Shown: one piece after another, positions 1 to 10,862 of the stretch
Layout: every line of letters starts with the position of its first letter
Numbering within the stretch: the stretch's first letter is position 1
Source of the DNA: Acanthamoeba lenticulata
Taxonomy: Eukaryota; Discosea; Longamoebia; Acanthamoebidae
Assembly (NCBI GenBank): GCA_002179805.1
Contig: NAVB01000244.1
Span: 1-62,431 of the forward strand
Length of the DNA: 62,431 nt
Direction: 5' to 3'
Program-made: the position numbers and the translations under genes
The notes under the pieces: model-generated
What the model saw: the letters and a program-made list of their open reading frames with translations, nothing else
Database searches by the model: none
What the model was told of the DNA's origin: nothing

Positions 1-945
1 TTCAGCTGGACAAGAAAACACTGAAAGATGTACTTCTTGCAGCTGCCTTTGTTACCTATCCTTTCCAGTGTCCCTCGCCCTGCAAGACAGCATCACAGCG
101 GCTTGAGTTCACCTGGTGTGACCTGGCCCAGCCCTTTAGGCCCTGTTTGGGGCAAAATACAAATGGGGGGCCACCAGCGAGTGGTTTTCCAGCGAATGGT
201 TAAGCGAGTGACAGGGCCACCAGACGAGGTCGTACCCCCGCATGCCAAGACAAGCGGGAAAAGGACGAGTGGCGGTCAACGGGCGCTCTATGGTCGCTTC
301 TCAAGCAACGGCGACCTTGAAAGCACGCACCTGAGCCGAAATTCAAGCGAAGTGGGCCACTGAGGAGATGGTCTTCACGTCATCCCCGTGCCTTGTCGGA
401 GGGAAGATATCCCCTCGCCCACGCGGTCACGGACCTTGTAGTTTGCTTCTGGCCATACCAGCATCAACTCGCGCTTGTTGTGACCCTCAGCCGTCGCCTC
501 AGCCACAGCCCCAACGCACCCCCCAACACAAAGACTGACGAGCGAGCTTGGTGGTTTCTTTCTTCTTCCGCCATTCCTCCTTAGCACACTCCGACCGCAG
601 CGTCCATTCTACGGCCTCGCACACTCGCTTCTCGTTTTGCCCTTGTTCTTCTTCTTCTTCACTCTTGCGCACAGCCATCGCACGCACAACACACGGACTC
701 AACATACGCGGCCCCATTTAAACGAAGCCCTTGTCGTTTAGCTCGTCTGCCTCTCTGTTTCCTTCCGTTCCACTCGTCCGAGCCCGCCACTCGCTACCTC
801 ACAAGTCGTTCCTCTCCGACTCGTCTCTTTTTGATTCGCGCAGTCCAACCTCTTCCCTTCTTGTCTTTCCCCCCGACGTACATCAACAACAAGTTTTCTG
901 GACCAGAGCAAGCGAGCACTGCTTGAACGGAACAAAAAGAGGAAC
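1..945. other. Upstream non-coding stretch
   Basis: I see no convincing gene in this stretch. The open frames in its first 700 bases have no recognisable domain and overlap on both strands. From about 590 to 930 the plus strand is strongly pyrimidine-rich, with many TCT and CTC runs, ending directly at the start codon of the next gene. That fits a promoter and 5' leader. The first 360 bases could hold the tail of an upstream transcript, but nothing shows it. Confidence 0.5.
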
Positions 946-2310
946 ATGTCGGTCCCACTGGTGGCGACGGCCGCACTGTTGCGAGACAGTGACGTTGTCG
1001 TCAGTCCTATGCTGCCCCCAAAGGCGGCCAACGACCAGCGACTGCCCTCCATCAGAGAGCTGTTGGGGGACCTCGACCCGGGACGAGAGAAGAAGCGCCG
1101 CTCGGCCTCCATGCCCAGCATCGAACACGAGGCCGCGGCCGCCATCGCGCATCAGCTGCAGACGGCCCACCACCAACCCCAATACTCGCTCCACAACCAC
1201 CACGAGGCCGAGTCCGCTCACCAGCGACCGTCTACTCCGCCCGGCGCCGACCGCCTGCAGTCGCTCGAGCGGCAGCTGCATGTCCTCAAGCAGCAAAAGG
1301 ACATCCTCGAGCGCATGGTGGCCAAGCAGGAGCACTTCCAACAGCAGCAGCGACGTCATTCGGTCACCGGCGCCGTCTGGGCTGTCGAACACCTTCCTCA
1401 TCCGCACCAGCCAGTTCCTCACAGCGCGCACCGTGCAACCTCATCGCCCCCACCTGCGCCGGTCTTGTCGCCCAACTGCCCCGATCTTGCCGCGCCTCAC
1501 CACCAATGGGCGACGTTCGAATCCGGGACCCGAGGAACATTAAGCGTCGACGTAGGACCACAACCTGGCCACCACCACAACCACTACCACCAGCAGCAGC
1601 GTCATCACCACCAACATGATCCCCACAGACATCACGTTCCGCCGCAACCCCTTGAGCAGCAGCCTCATCACCACCACCATCCGCCCTACCCCTACCACGC
1701 GCAGCAGCACCACCACCAGTACCACTACTCGCACTATCATCATCATCACCAGCAGCACCAGCACGCGGTGGTTGGTCACGCACCTCGCCGGATGTCGCCC
1801 GGCCCCGCGGAGCGAGGCGATCTCGCGCTGGTGGCCGCGGCTGCGGCCGCAGCGACTGCGGCTTCTTCGTCCTCCCCACCGCCGCCGGTGAAGGAGACCA
1901 GCTCCTCGAGAAAACGCAAGGAGAGGGCCCTGTCCGCCGCGGATGAGGCCGCTTTGCGGGCCGCTGCGGCCTCGGTGCTCGAATTCCACCAGTACTGCCC
2001 CTCGTGCAAGAAGGGTAGCAGCAGCAGCCAACGTTCCGGCGAGGCGACGAGGCCGTGCACCTGTGGACGGAGGGCGTCCTTGGGCGCAGCGCTTAGTCGC
2101 GGCTCGAGCAGCAGCGACGTCATCGCTGATGTGCAGGACGACCGTTGCTTCCAGCTCGAGCGGTCACGTTCCCCATCTACGATGACCTCGGCGGAAGAGG
2201 GCGCCAACCGGCGGGACGTGAGCTTCAAGCGCCGCAAGTCAGTCGCCGCCCTCCCCACAGCACCACCACGGACGAAGCACGTCACCTTCCACAAGCTTGA
2301 GTTCATGTAA
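946..2310 (+). CDS. Histidine/glutamine-rich low-complexity protein, function unknown
   Basis: A single-exon frame of 454 residues. Near the N-terminus (about residues 28-42) is the motif LPSIRELLGDLDPGREKKRR, which resembles short conserved motifs of some fungal transcriptional regulators; that likeness is weak. A short Leu/Gln-rich, probably coiled segment follows (residues 105-130: SLERQLHVLKQQKDILERM). Residues 200-285 are extremely rich in His, Gln and Tyr. An Ala tract and a basic SSRKRKERA segment come next. Around residue 350 are two cysteine pairs, CPSC and CTC, that could bind metal. The tail is basic. A nuclear regulatory role is a guess; I do not recognise a family. The start is the first ATG after a pyrimidine-rich leader, and no intron is needed. 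Confidence 0.75.
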   Translation: MSVPLVATAALLRDSDVVVSPMLPPKAANDQRLPSIRELLGDLDPGREKKRRSASMPSIEHEAAAAIAHQLQTAHHQPQYSLHNHHEAESAHQRPSTPPGADRLQSLERQLHVLKQQKDILERMVAKQEHFQQQQRRHSVTGAVWAVEHLPHPHQPVPHSAHRATSSPPPAPVLSPNCPDLAAPHHQWATFESGTRGTLSVDVGPQPGHHHNHYHQQQRHHHQHDPHRHHVPPQPLEQQPHHHHHPPYPYHAQQHHHQYHYSHYHHHHQQHQHAVVGHAPRRMSPGPAERGDLALVAAAAAAATAASSSSPPPPVKETSSSRKRKERALSAADEAALRAAAASVLEFHQYCPSCKKGSSSSQRSGEATRPCTCGRRASLGAALSRGSSSSDVIADVQDDRCFQLERSRSPSTMTSAEEGANRRDVSFKRRKSVAALPTAPPRTKHVTFHKLEFM

Positions 2311-2541
2311 CGTCGCTCTGTGCGACATCAACGTACAACACATAAATGACATACTAACAAACGATTTTTGCTCCTTTTTTTAAAAAGTTTTGAAATAGTT
2401 TCAAAATTATTCATTCCACGGTTCGTGACGGCCATGTTTAAGGTGGCTGCTTCCAAGAACACACCAGCCGCAGATTGTGTGCATCGTGAGATTGGTCTGC
2501 GCCGGCAAGTAACCCAAATCACACACAACTCTTCACACATC

Positions 2542-3299
2542 ATGGGAGATTCATACGCTGACTCAAGCCCCGCCTTCGAGGACATCACGTACGAGCCGAA
2601 GCTTGAAAACCTCGGCATCGATGTCGACTCGATTGCCTTCACAAACCCGATGCACGGTGTGGCGGGACCCAAGGGAGCTGAGTACATTTTTGAGAATGAC
2701 TTCCAGGCCCGAAAAATGTCGCTGGCCGATCGATCAACTTGGCTCTGGGGTGGTGCTTGGCTGACGGGTACGCCAATTCGGCTGGTGTGAGTGTAAATGT
2801 GAATGCAAAATCTCACATCAAAATCAGGCGGCGTGATTGGCACCACATGGGGCGGGCTTAAGGGCCTGCGAGATGCTGAGCGTGGTCTCCCGTGGAAGCT
2901 CCGATTAAACGCCTTCCTCAACGGTGCCGGCCGAAAGGGAGGCCGAGTCGCCAATGGCTGTGGTGTCCTTGTGCTCATGTACTCCGGCATCGAGGCGGGT
3001 CTGTCTACTGCACGGAAGAAGCAGGATGGCATTAACATCGTCTCCGCCACTGCGTTGGCGCCTCTCATCTACTGGAGTGGTGGTATGTTTGTTCCTTATC
3101 TTCACACACTGTCGCGATCGGCGAATCGCCGCTGCCCCGTGAGATCTAATCGCATGTGTTTGGCTCTTCGCGTGCAGCTGGCGTCGTCAAGTGCCTCTCG
3201 GCCTCTGTGGTGGGTGCCATCGTTGGCGCTGGCCTTGTTGTAGGCCACAGGCACAACGTGATGGGTCTGCGAAAGATTCTTCCTGCTGACGACATGTGA
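2542..3299 (+). CDS. TIM23: Mitochondrial import inner membrane translocase subunit Tim23
   Basis: Three exons (2542-2767, 2828-3082, 3178-3299) with GT-AG introns join in frame to a 200-residue protein, the usual size for Tim23. The N-terminal ~75 residues are hydrophilic, like the presequence-binding intermembrane-space part of Tim23. The rest matches the Tim17/Tim23/Tim22 fold of four membrane segments: a Gly-rich GGVIGTTWGGLKGLRDAERG helix, then NAFLNGAGRKGGRVANGCGV with the family's conserved RRG-like turn, the YSGIEAGLSTARKKQDGIN segment, and a Gly-rich last helix (AIVGAGLVVGH). The family is the channel of the presequence translocase that moves precursors into the matrix with Tim17 and Tim50. 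The neighbours are unrelated. Tim17 is less likely because of the hydrophilic N-terminal extension. Confidence 0.88.
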
Positions 3300-3836
3300 A
3301 GCTCTTCTTCCACTCTCTTGGCTCAGTTTTTCTTTCTCTCTGCTGAGTTTCTACTCCTCTCGCTTCGACTACTACTCGCTGCCTCCTCGCCACCATTACT
3401 TCGCCACCACATGTGCTGCTCGACTACTGCGGCTGCCTCTCTGGCCATATAGACCAGCACAGCGCGCAGCAGAGCTCTGCTCTCTCCTCTCTTGTATTTA
3501 TTTATTTCCTTGCCGGTTGGGTCACGGCGCAGACCTGCCACTACACCTTTTTACAACGCGTGAATACAATACAAGCAGGCGACAAGCAACCTCTTACACC
3601 ATGACCCTCTCTTTCTACGTTCTTGTAACACCAGCAACAAGTTGGCCACCTCGTCCGTTGGGGCCAACCAGGAATTCCAAGCATTCGCTCGCTGCCTGAA
3701 ATTCTGAATCCATTAGAAATGAAAAATGACCCATTATTACGGCCCAAGCGGGAAGGAAACTCAAGTCGCACCGGCTCACCCCCTGCGGCGAACGCTGGGG
3801 CTCTTCCTCTCGTGGTGGCAACAACCTCTTTCGCTC
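3300..3836. other. Intergenic stretch
   Basis: It holds the 3' end of the TIM23 transcript and the presumed promoter of the TBC gene. It is pyrimidine-rich near 3310-3400. I see no supported gene in it. A short TATTTATTTATTT run lies near 3496-3508. Confidence 0.5.
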
Positions 3837-6800
3837 ATGGAGGGGAGCGCCCAAGAAGATGAACTCCGTATACCCGAGGGGTGGGAGTCTATTCTGCACG
3901 TGGAGCACGACGGCACCATAGATGCCAAGTACGTTCATCTCCCTTTGCTCTTCCGCAATTTGCTTCGACACGAGCACTTCGATTTTTGGTCCATTGATTT
4001 ATGGCGCGTTTTTATTAAATCAATACCAACACGTCTCCCTGTTGTGTCCTTCGAAAAAAAAAAGGATTCTGCTGCCGCCCACCATCAGGAAGAAGAGCGG
4101 GCGTACGCGCGGCAACTTTCGCGTGGCGTCGCCCACTCTGGGCCGCGCTGCTGGCGTCAGTGCACGGCAGTCGCCACCGCCCATCACCGACGAGACCTTC
4201 CTGCGCGGTGCGCGCCCGACATTCACCCACCCGATGAAATGCTCCAACCCGCAAGCAAGAAGCCAACCACCCACGTGTGTGCGTTTTTATTTTTCTTTTA
4301 TTTGTGTTTTATTTGTGTTACAAAATAGCAATCAACAATTTTCAAGTGAGGAGCAAGGGCGATGTTGAAGAAGACGTGGCCGAGACGGTCCGACTCTTCA
4401 TCAAGCGTATTCTCGAACATGAGGACATCCGGTACGCGAAGCCTTCAGCAGTTTTGACGTCGTTGTCAACGCAAACTCACAGGCCGCGGCCATCGCCGAC
4501 GTGCGCGCACAGGTACGGGATCGCGGTGTCGATCGACCAGTACCTCATCTCGACGTCGATGCTTCAGAAGCACCTCGACGCCCACAAGAACCTGCTCGTC
4601 TCGGAGCAGACCGCGGCCGCCGCAGCAGCGGGCCACATCACCACCTCCATGTCGAGCTCGCCACCGTCGTCGCCCACGTCGTTGTCGCCGCGGTCCCCGC
4701 CGTCGCCCTCATCGTCGCCGTCGTCGCCACCCACGCTGTCGGGCACCGGCTCGGGCGGCTGGCGGGCGGTCCACAAAAAGACCAGTGCCACCATGCGGCC
4801 GCACAGCGACGGCGGCCACTGGGAGGGCGGCGGCTGGGGCGAGCACAGCCACCACCGCCCCGTGGAGCGGACCGGGATGCTGACCTTCCGCGGTCTCAAC
4901 GTGGACGAGCTGGCCAAGCGCTTCAAGCGGCGGCGCTTCAACCGGGCCAAGGAGGAGGATGTCCTCGACCGCATCCTCAGCACGGCCAAGGAGGCTCGCA
5001 GCCTCAGCCTCGCCGGTGGCGGCGATATGGACGACGTCCTGCGCGACCTTCGTGCGTGCCCTCCCTCTCGTGTGGCCGTGCTGCTTCGGCCCGTGGTGAC
5101 CACCAGCTGACACGCCGTGCGGCGCGCAGTCGTGGACATCCTGTGCGGGTGGGAGATCGACCGGTCCGTGTGCGTGAAGCTGGTCCACGGCGTCATGGCG
5201 GCCAGCCCCCGCAAACAGAGGGTGCAGCTCACCCGCAAGGTCAGCGTGCTGGGCCTCAGCAAGCGGTAGGCGCGCGCCGTCCTTCCCAAGACCCCTGTTC
5301 TTGTTCTTGTGGTTGCCACGAGACTCACGCAACGCCGTGAGCACAGGCCGACGCCCTTCTGGGGCAACACATTCACGTGCAAGGCCATCACGCTCTACTG
5401 CGCCATCAAGCAGGTCTACATGCAGATCGCCGACGGCTACTTCCGCACGCGGGAGCCCAGGCTGACGCGGCTGCTCAACCCAGACTACTACGGCCGCCTG
5501 GGCGGGGCGTGCTTCTACACGCTGCTCGTCGCCGCCAAGAAGACCGGCGATGAGAAGAAGAACCTCCTTCGCTTCGTGCTCGAGTGGGAGTTTGGCAAGG
5601 AGCGCATCGGCGTCGACCCGCGCAAGGTCGACAGCGGCGTCGGCGGAACCATCAGCCACTACAACGGCGGCGGCGTCGGCGGCGTCGGAGCGAACGGCGG
5701 CGTCGGCAGTGGCGGCGGCGGCGTGTCGACGGTGGATGACCTCGGCATTCAGATCGGCATGAACGCGAGCCTCGGGGGCGACCTCGGCAGCCAGGTCAGC
5801 GCCAAGGGCACCGTCGACGCGTCGTGGCTCGAGACCGAGCTGGTGGGTCCGTGGATGGGCAACTTTGCGCGGAGCAAGGAGACGTGGAACGGCGAGAAGC
5901 TCCTTCTCGTGCGGGGCGACGGCAGCGTGAGCCGCGAGCGCTGGAACGAGGACAATGCGATCATCCTCGACGATCCTCCGCCGGACCCGCTCGAGCCCAG
6001 CCCGCGCGCCGAGGGCGAAGAGGAGGAAAAGGTCTCGCGCCTCTTTGCGCTCGCCGAGAAGTTTTGGCGCACCCAGCGACAGAAGCCGTGGAACCTCTAC
6101 TACCAGGCACGTCCATTCCACTCAAGTTTTTTATTTTTTTATTTTTTATTTTGTATTTAGGACTTCAAGTCCATTTTTATTCACTAATTTAATAATTTCA
6201 ATTTAACAATTAAAACAGGAAATTGCTCAACGGCCTGACTTCCCGCACAAGGTTCACCGGACGAAGGAGCTGAAGGGCATCATCCGCGCCCACGGCATCT
6301 CGCCCGAGCTCCGCGGCAAGTTCTGGCAGGCACGCCGCCCCTCCTCTGCTTCCCATCTCGCTTGGTGATTGCTCACCCAGAATCACCACTCTTCTTTTTC
6401 TTCTTCATCATCACTTGCTCCCCCTCTTCTTCCTCATGTAGGGCCTGAGCGGCGTCAACGCCAACAAGAACCTGTTTTCCTACCAATCCATTTTGTTAAA
6501 CTGCAACCGAGAGACCAAACACACTGTACAGATCGAAAAGGTTCGACCTCCTGCCTTTTGATGCCGAATGCATACCAAGCATTCCGCGCCCTCTGCGCTT
6601 GCTCATGCTGGCTCTGGTCCTGCTCCTGCCTGGTGGACAACAGGACCTGAAACGAACGTTTCATGGCAACGAGGCGCTGGGCAAGTCGGACGAGGAGGGC
6701 ATCGCCGCGCTGCGGCGCGTGCTGACGGCCTACTCGTGCGTCAACACGGATGTGGGCTACTGCCAGTCCATGAACTTTATCTGCGCGCTGCTGCTCCTCT

Positions 6801-8848
6801 TCATGGAGGAAGAAGAGGCCTTCTGGATGCTCATGACCCTCGTCGAGGTCTTCCCCTCTCCCCATCGCTCTCCTCTTTCGCGTTCGCTTTCATTTCCGCA
6901 ACTGACGTCGTCGCTTTCGTTCTTTTCTTCGCGTTCGTTGTTGGCGTCGTTTTCGTTCTTTCCCACAAACGCAGTACCTGCTGCCGTCGGACTTTTACGG
7001 GGGCACGATGGAGGGCATTATCATCTACACGCAGGTCTTCTCCAGCCTCCTCAAGACGCGCCTGCCTCGACTTTCCGCCCACCTGGACCATCTCCAGGTT
7101 CGTCCTCCCCCTGCCTCCCCCCCCTTCGCTTTGATTTGTGCATTCACCAATCGGAGCGCAGATGAATATATTGCCGGTGCTCCACCACTGGTTCCTGTGC
7201 CTCTTTGTGACCGTCCTCCCGCTCGAGGTACCTCGTCGCGCCAGGCCCTCTCGCTCTGGGGGAAGATGATGGTGGGACTCACCATGATGCGTTGGGCGCG
7301 TGCGTTCCAGACGGTACTGCACGTGTGGGACAGCCTCTTCTACGAGGGCCCCGATGTGCTCTTCCGCGTCGCGCTCGCCCTCTTCAAGATCAACGAAACC
7401 GCCCTCCTCGGTATGGCATCCTCTTTCATTCCTGTCATTCTTCATTTTTTTTTAAAATACAAAAAGTTATCAAATTTGAGCATTTTAATCAACATTAAAC
7501 TAATTTAGTATTTTAATTATTTATTATATATAAAAAACAGAAACGGCGGACAACGCAGACTGCTTCTTCATGATCAAGCAGCTTCCGCAGAGCGTGAGCA
7601 AGGAGGAGCTCATGGCCGCGGTCTTTGCCAAGGGCAGCACCATGCGCGGCCTCCGGGCGGAGGTGGCGCGCCTGGAGCCCATCTTCCGCGCCTCGCAGGA
7701 GACCCACAAGCGCCGCGCCTCCTACAGCTCGGCCACCCTCAACCTCGCCGACTCTTCTTCCTCCTCGCCATCTTCTTCTTCTTCTTCTTCTTCATCATCA
7801 TCATCTTCGTCGTCTTCATCAAGCGAGACGGCACCAGCGCGCCGCGCCACGACGCAGGCCGACTCGGCGCCCAGCTCGCTCGCCTCGCTCTCCTCGCGGC
7901 TCCGCACCAAAGCGCCCATCCCGACGCCCACCGAGACCGACGCTTCCGCGTCCGCCGCCACGACAACGACGACGACGGCGACTACGGCGACAACAGCGGC
8001 GACGACGGCGGCGGAGAACGCAGAAGCGCCGCCGCTGCCGCCCAAGACCTGGAAGCCGTCGTCCAAGTCGCGGATCTACAGCAAGACCGTGGACCCGCAT
8101 ATGTACCAGAGCCTCCGAGCCCGGTGGCTCGAGCAGGTCGAGCGCAAGGGCACCACCGCCGGCGCCGACGCCGCGGCCGCCGGTGAGCAGCCCGACGACG
8201 AGGGCAGCGGCTCGACCGCCAGTTCGCCCGTCCAGCCCGTCTCGGGCACCACAGCCACCGGGGCGTCGTCCTCGAACAGCGCCTTTGGCGACTGGATCGA
8301 GCGGCTCAAGGCCAAGTCGGACGCCGCCGCGGCTCCGTCGTCACCGTCGTCAACGTCCGCCGCCGCATCGTCGTCGTCGGGGACCAGCGTGCGCGCCCTG
8401 CTCGACGCGCAGCGAGGCAGACAGGCCGGGCCGCAGCGCCGGGCCGTAAAGTACGAAAACGAAAAAGGAAACGGCGAAGAGAAGAACGAAGAAGAGGAGG
8501 AGAGCCGGCCCAAGGGCTCCGTGCTCGTGGCGGGCGTGACCGGCCAGGGCTTCCACAAGCGGAAGGTGATCGTGCAGCAGCGGCGCAAGGCCGACGAGCA
8601 CAAGGTGCTCGCCCAGCTCCACCCACAGTACGCCCAGCGGCGATACCGCCTGTCGTTCCTCATTCGCGCCAACGAGGACGAGGGCTCCGAGGGTGCGCAC
8701 CTCCTCTTCTCCACCGCCACCACGCGTTGCCAAGTTGTCTCACGCGAGGGGCGCAGAGTATCGGCAGCTGCTCCCGCAAACGCGAGTGCTGCGGCCGGCG
8801 GGCCACTCGCACCGCACCAGGCAAGAGCTCGCCCAGACCCTCGAGTAG
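3837..8848 (+). CDS. TBC-domain Rab GTPase-activating protein with long novel N-terminal region
   Basis: A multi-exon gene with many short introns. The N-terminal half (about 3837-6105) has no family I can name; it contains a Ser/Pro spacer and conserved-looking blocks (ETVRLFIKRILEHEDI; VDILCGWEIDRSVCVKLV; ITLYCAIKQVYMQIADGYF). The TBC domain starts near 6220 (KELKGIIRAHGISPELRGKFW). It carries the arginine finger (IEKDLKRTFHG, the IxxDxxR motif) and the glutamine finger (NTDVGYCQSMNF, YxQ). It continues through LPSDFYGGTMEGI, LHHWFLCLFVTVLPLE and DSLFYEGPDVLFRVALALF, as in TBC1D8/9-like members. Both fingers being present predicts active GAP function on a Rab. The C-terminal ~400 residues are Ser/Ala-rich linker. 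I chose a last intron (GTGCGC...GCGCAG) that gives the tail EEYRQLLPQTRVLR and a TAG stop; without it the frame ends at 8877. Confidence 0.8.
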
Positions 8849-8899
8849 TGCCTTTGGCACAAATAAGAGAAAAATGATTCTTTTGCAGATTAAAAAAAT

Positions 8900-9757
8900 C
8901 GACCAAAGTTTCTTCTTCTTTTGTACTGTTCAGGATTTTTCTTTCCAATCAATCACAAACCATGATAATCCATCAACTCCCGCCACAAGGAGCAATCCAA
9001 GTACTAACCCCACAAAATCTTTGTTAATTACACCCAATTACTCACCAAGGTACATAACCTCTTGGGATTATGAGGCATGAATTGAAGCTCTGTTGAGCAG
9101 ACCTTATAAGCCAGGCAAGTCAGCATTTGCTAATATACCAAAAGCAAAAGCTGATTTGGCCCGCTTCATCCAGGTGCGAACATGTTTAAAAATATTTTTG
9201 AATAATTTTATTTTAATATTTGAAGCAGATTGCAAAAATGAAGTACACCCAGAAAATTGCTCTTATAGACCTTGCCATCATTGATTTTGGGGCCACTGTC
9301 AAGAGGAAGCTGGGCACAACATGGTACAAGTTCACTCCAGTGGGCATGCCAGGATTCATTGCCCCAGAGCTGCAAGCAGGTTGCGGCGTGTGCTGGGTCT
9401 CCCACAAGATCGACATCTGGTCAGCTGGCGTCTTGATCACCCAACAGGTACACATTCATCATGGTTAGCTTGGCCGTAGGTTTAATCAATTGAATAATCA
9501 ATGAAAACGCCACACAGCTGCTCAACATGCCTATGCTGGACGATCATCAAAACCAAGAAATCGCGCAGATGTCTTTTGAACAAGTCTCGCAGTGGGCGCA
9601 GCAGCGCAAGCAAACTGCGGGAAGTCGGCCCTTGCTGACTCGCGCGCGGTGGGGCTTCGTGACCCAGTTGCTGTGCGTAAATCCCGAGTGCCGGCTTGAC
9701 GCCGCATCGGCGTGTGGGCAGTTTCTCTCCACCTGGGACGACCTGGATGCCCACTAA
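8900..9757 (+). pseudogene. Decayed protein-kinase gene (C-lobe remnant)
   Basis: Three blocks joined by plausible introns give the second half of a kinase domain. One block runs SRPYKPGKSAFANIPKAK. The next has the magnesium-binding segment AIIDFGATV and an activation segment ending GMPGFIAPEL, followed by HKIDIWSAGVLI. The last block has the C-lobe end with PECRLDAASACGQFL, in the place of the conserved Arg-containing motif of subdomain XI. Missing are the glycine loop, the VAIK lysine and the catalytic HRD loop. An in-frame TGA sits just upstream (9078-9080), separating a kinase-like but unrecognisable stretch. The 8850-9250 segment is much more AT-rich than neighbouring exons, as expected of relaxed sequence. 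A living gene with an unseen upstream exon is possible but would still lack HRD. Confidence 0.6.
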
Positions 9758-9801
9758 TTTGAGTCGTTCTGAAAATTATGTTTCAGATGATGTTTTTACT
9801 T

Positions 9802-10771
9802 TTAGCGGGTGATGGTGATGACGACGGTGTCAGTTCGCTGGTCCAGCGAGAACGGGTAGATCGTGTGGGTCCATCCGTGCTCGCGCAGAGTCTCGAAAAA
9901 TGCCTCATAAAAGGGCTCCGAGCCGCGTCGGCGCTCGGCGGCCAGCACCACCGTCGTGGTCGTCTTCTTCTTCGACTCTGCCTCGTCTTCCTCACCGATG
10001 GCCACGGGGTGCGCCAGCAGGTCGAACGAGGCCACGAGGTCCTGGTGGTTGCGGCGCCAGTCGAAGCCCGGCTTGGCCGCGTCGTAGATGAGGTCGGAGC
10101 CCACCACCAAGTCGTAGTGGCGCGGGACGCCCGGCGGGGGCGGCGCGCCCCACGCGTAGGGCGCTACCTCGGCCGTGCTGCCTCGCGACCCTGCGGCACA
10201 CATGACGCGACACCAGACTTGCGTGAGCTCGATCCAGGTGTGGTTCTACGCAGTCCGCTTGAAGAAGGCCGTGAACGAACGGAAGAGCGCAGAGTTGAGG
10301 TCAGCGTTGTGGCGCAGCAGCGGCAAATAGGCCGGGAGGTCGGTCAAGACCACGCGGGCCCGGCCCAGCAGGGCGCCCACCGCAAGGCCCGCGGCTCCGG
10401 TGCCGGCCCCGAGCTCGACCACTGACACGACGTCGGATGGCGGCCGCTGAGAACTGCTGAGGAGGGCGTCGAGCGCTTCAACGTTGTGGCGACCGGCAGC
10501 GCAGGCCTTCCACCAGGCGATGAGCGCCAACGCCGAGTCCCACACGGCTCCTCCTTGGCCTACGGCCGTGTCCTGTCGCACGACCAGCTCGGACTCATCA
10601 TCTTCGTCTTCGTCCGCTCTGTTCCGGAGGGTTAGCCCTCTCTGCTGCCGCAAGACTTGGCGCTGAAGCGTGGGAATGCGGCACGTACAAAGAGATGCGT
10701 CGCTCGTTCTCGCACAGCTGCGCAAAGGTGGTGGCAAAGTCTAGCAGGGCTAAACCATCCTCCTCTTCCAT
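9802..10771 (-). CDS. METTL21-type (MTF16) SAM-dependent protein methyltransferase
   Basis: Three exons on the minus strand. The protein begins MEEEDGLALLDFATTFAQ. Its middle has a segment typical of the family (ELVVRQDTAVGQGGAVWDSA), then motif I (VVELGAGTGAAGLAVG) that binds S-adenosylmethionine, and the post-I motif (VVLTDLPAYLPLL). After the second intron comes the family's DLVVGSDLIYD motif and the C-terminal beta-strand region (TVVLAAERR; TIYPFSLDQRTDTVVITI). METTL21/FAM86/VCP-KMT enzymes methylate lysines on chaperones and translation factors; the substrate here cannot be told. The first intron (GTACGT...CAGAG) is inferred because the two conserved frames differ. It lies head-to-tail downstream of another minus-strand gene, 91 bases away. 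Confidence 0.82.
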
Positions 10772-10862
10772 GTGCGCCAAAACCAAAGATAAAAAACTCC
10801 ATTTATTAATAATAAAAGCACAAATTGTTCTAAATTTGCAAAACAACAAAACAAAATCGTAT

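Noticed and set aside
28..363. Plus-strand 111-codon frame at the left edge
   Set aside because: No recognisable motif, low-information composition and no splice or promoter context; left as unassigned.
4501..6121. Long frames on both strands inside the TBC gene
   Set aside because: They are GC-rich shadows of the TBC exons with Arg/Ala/Gln composition and no domains.
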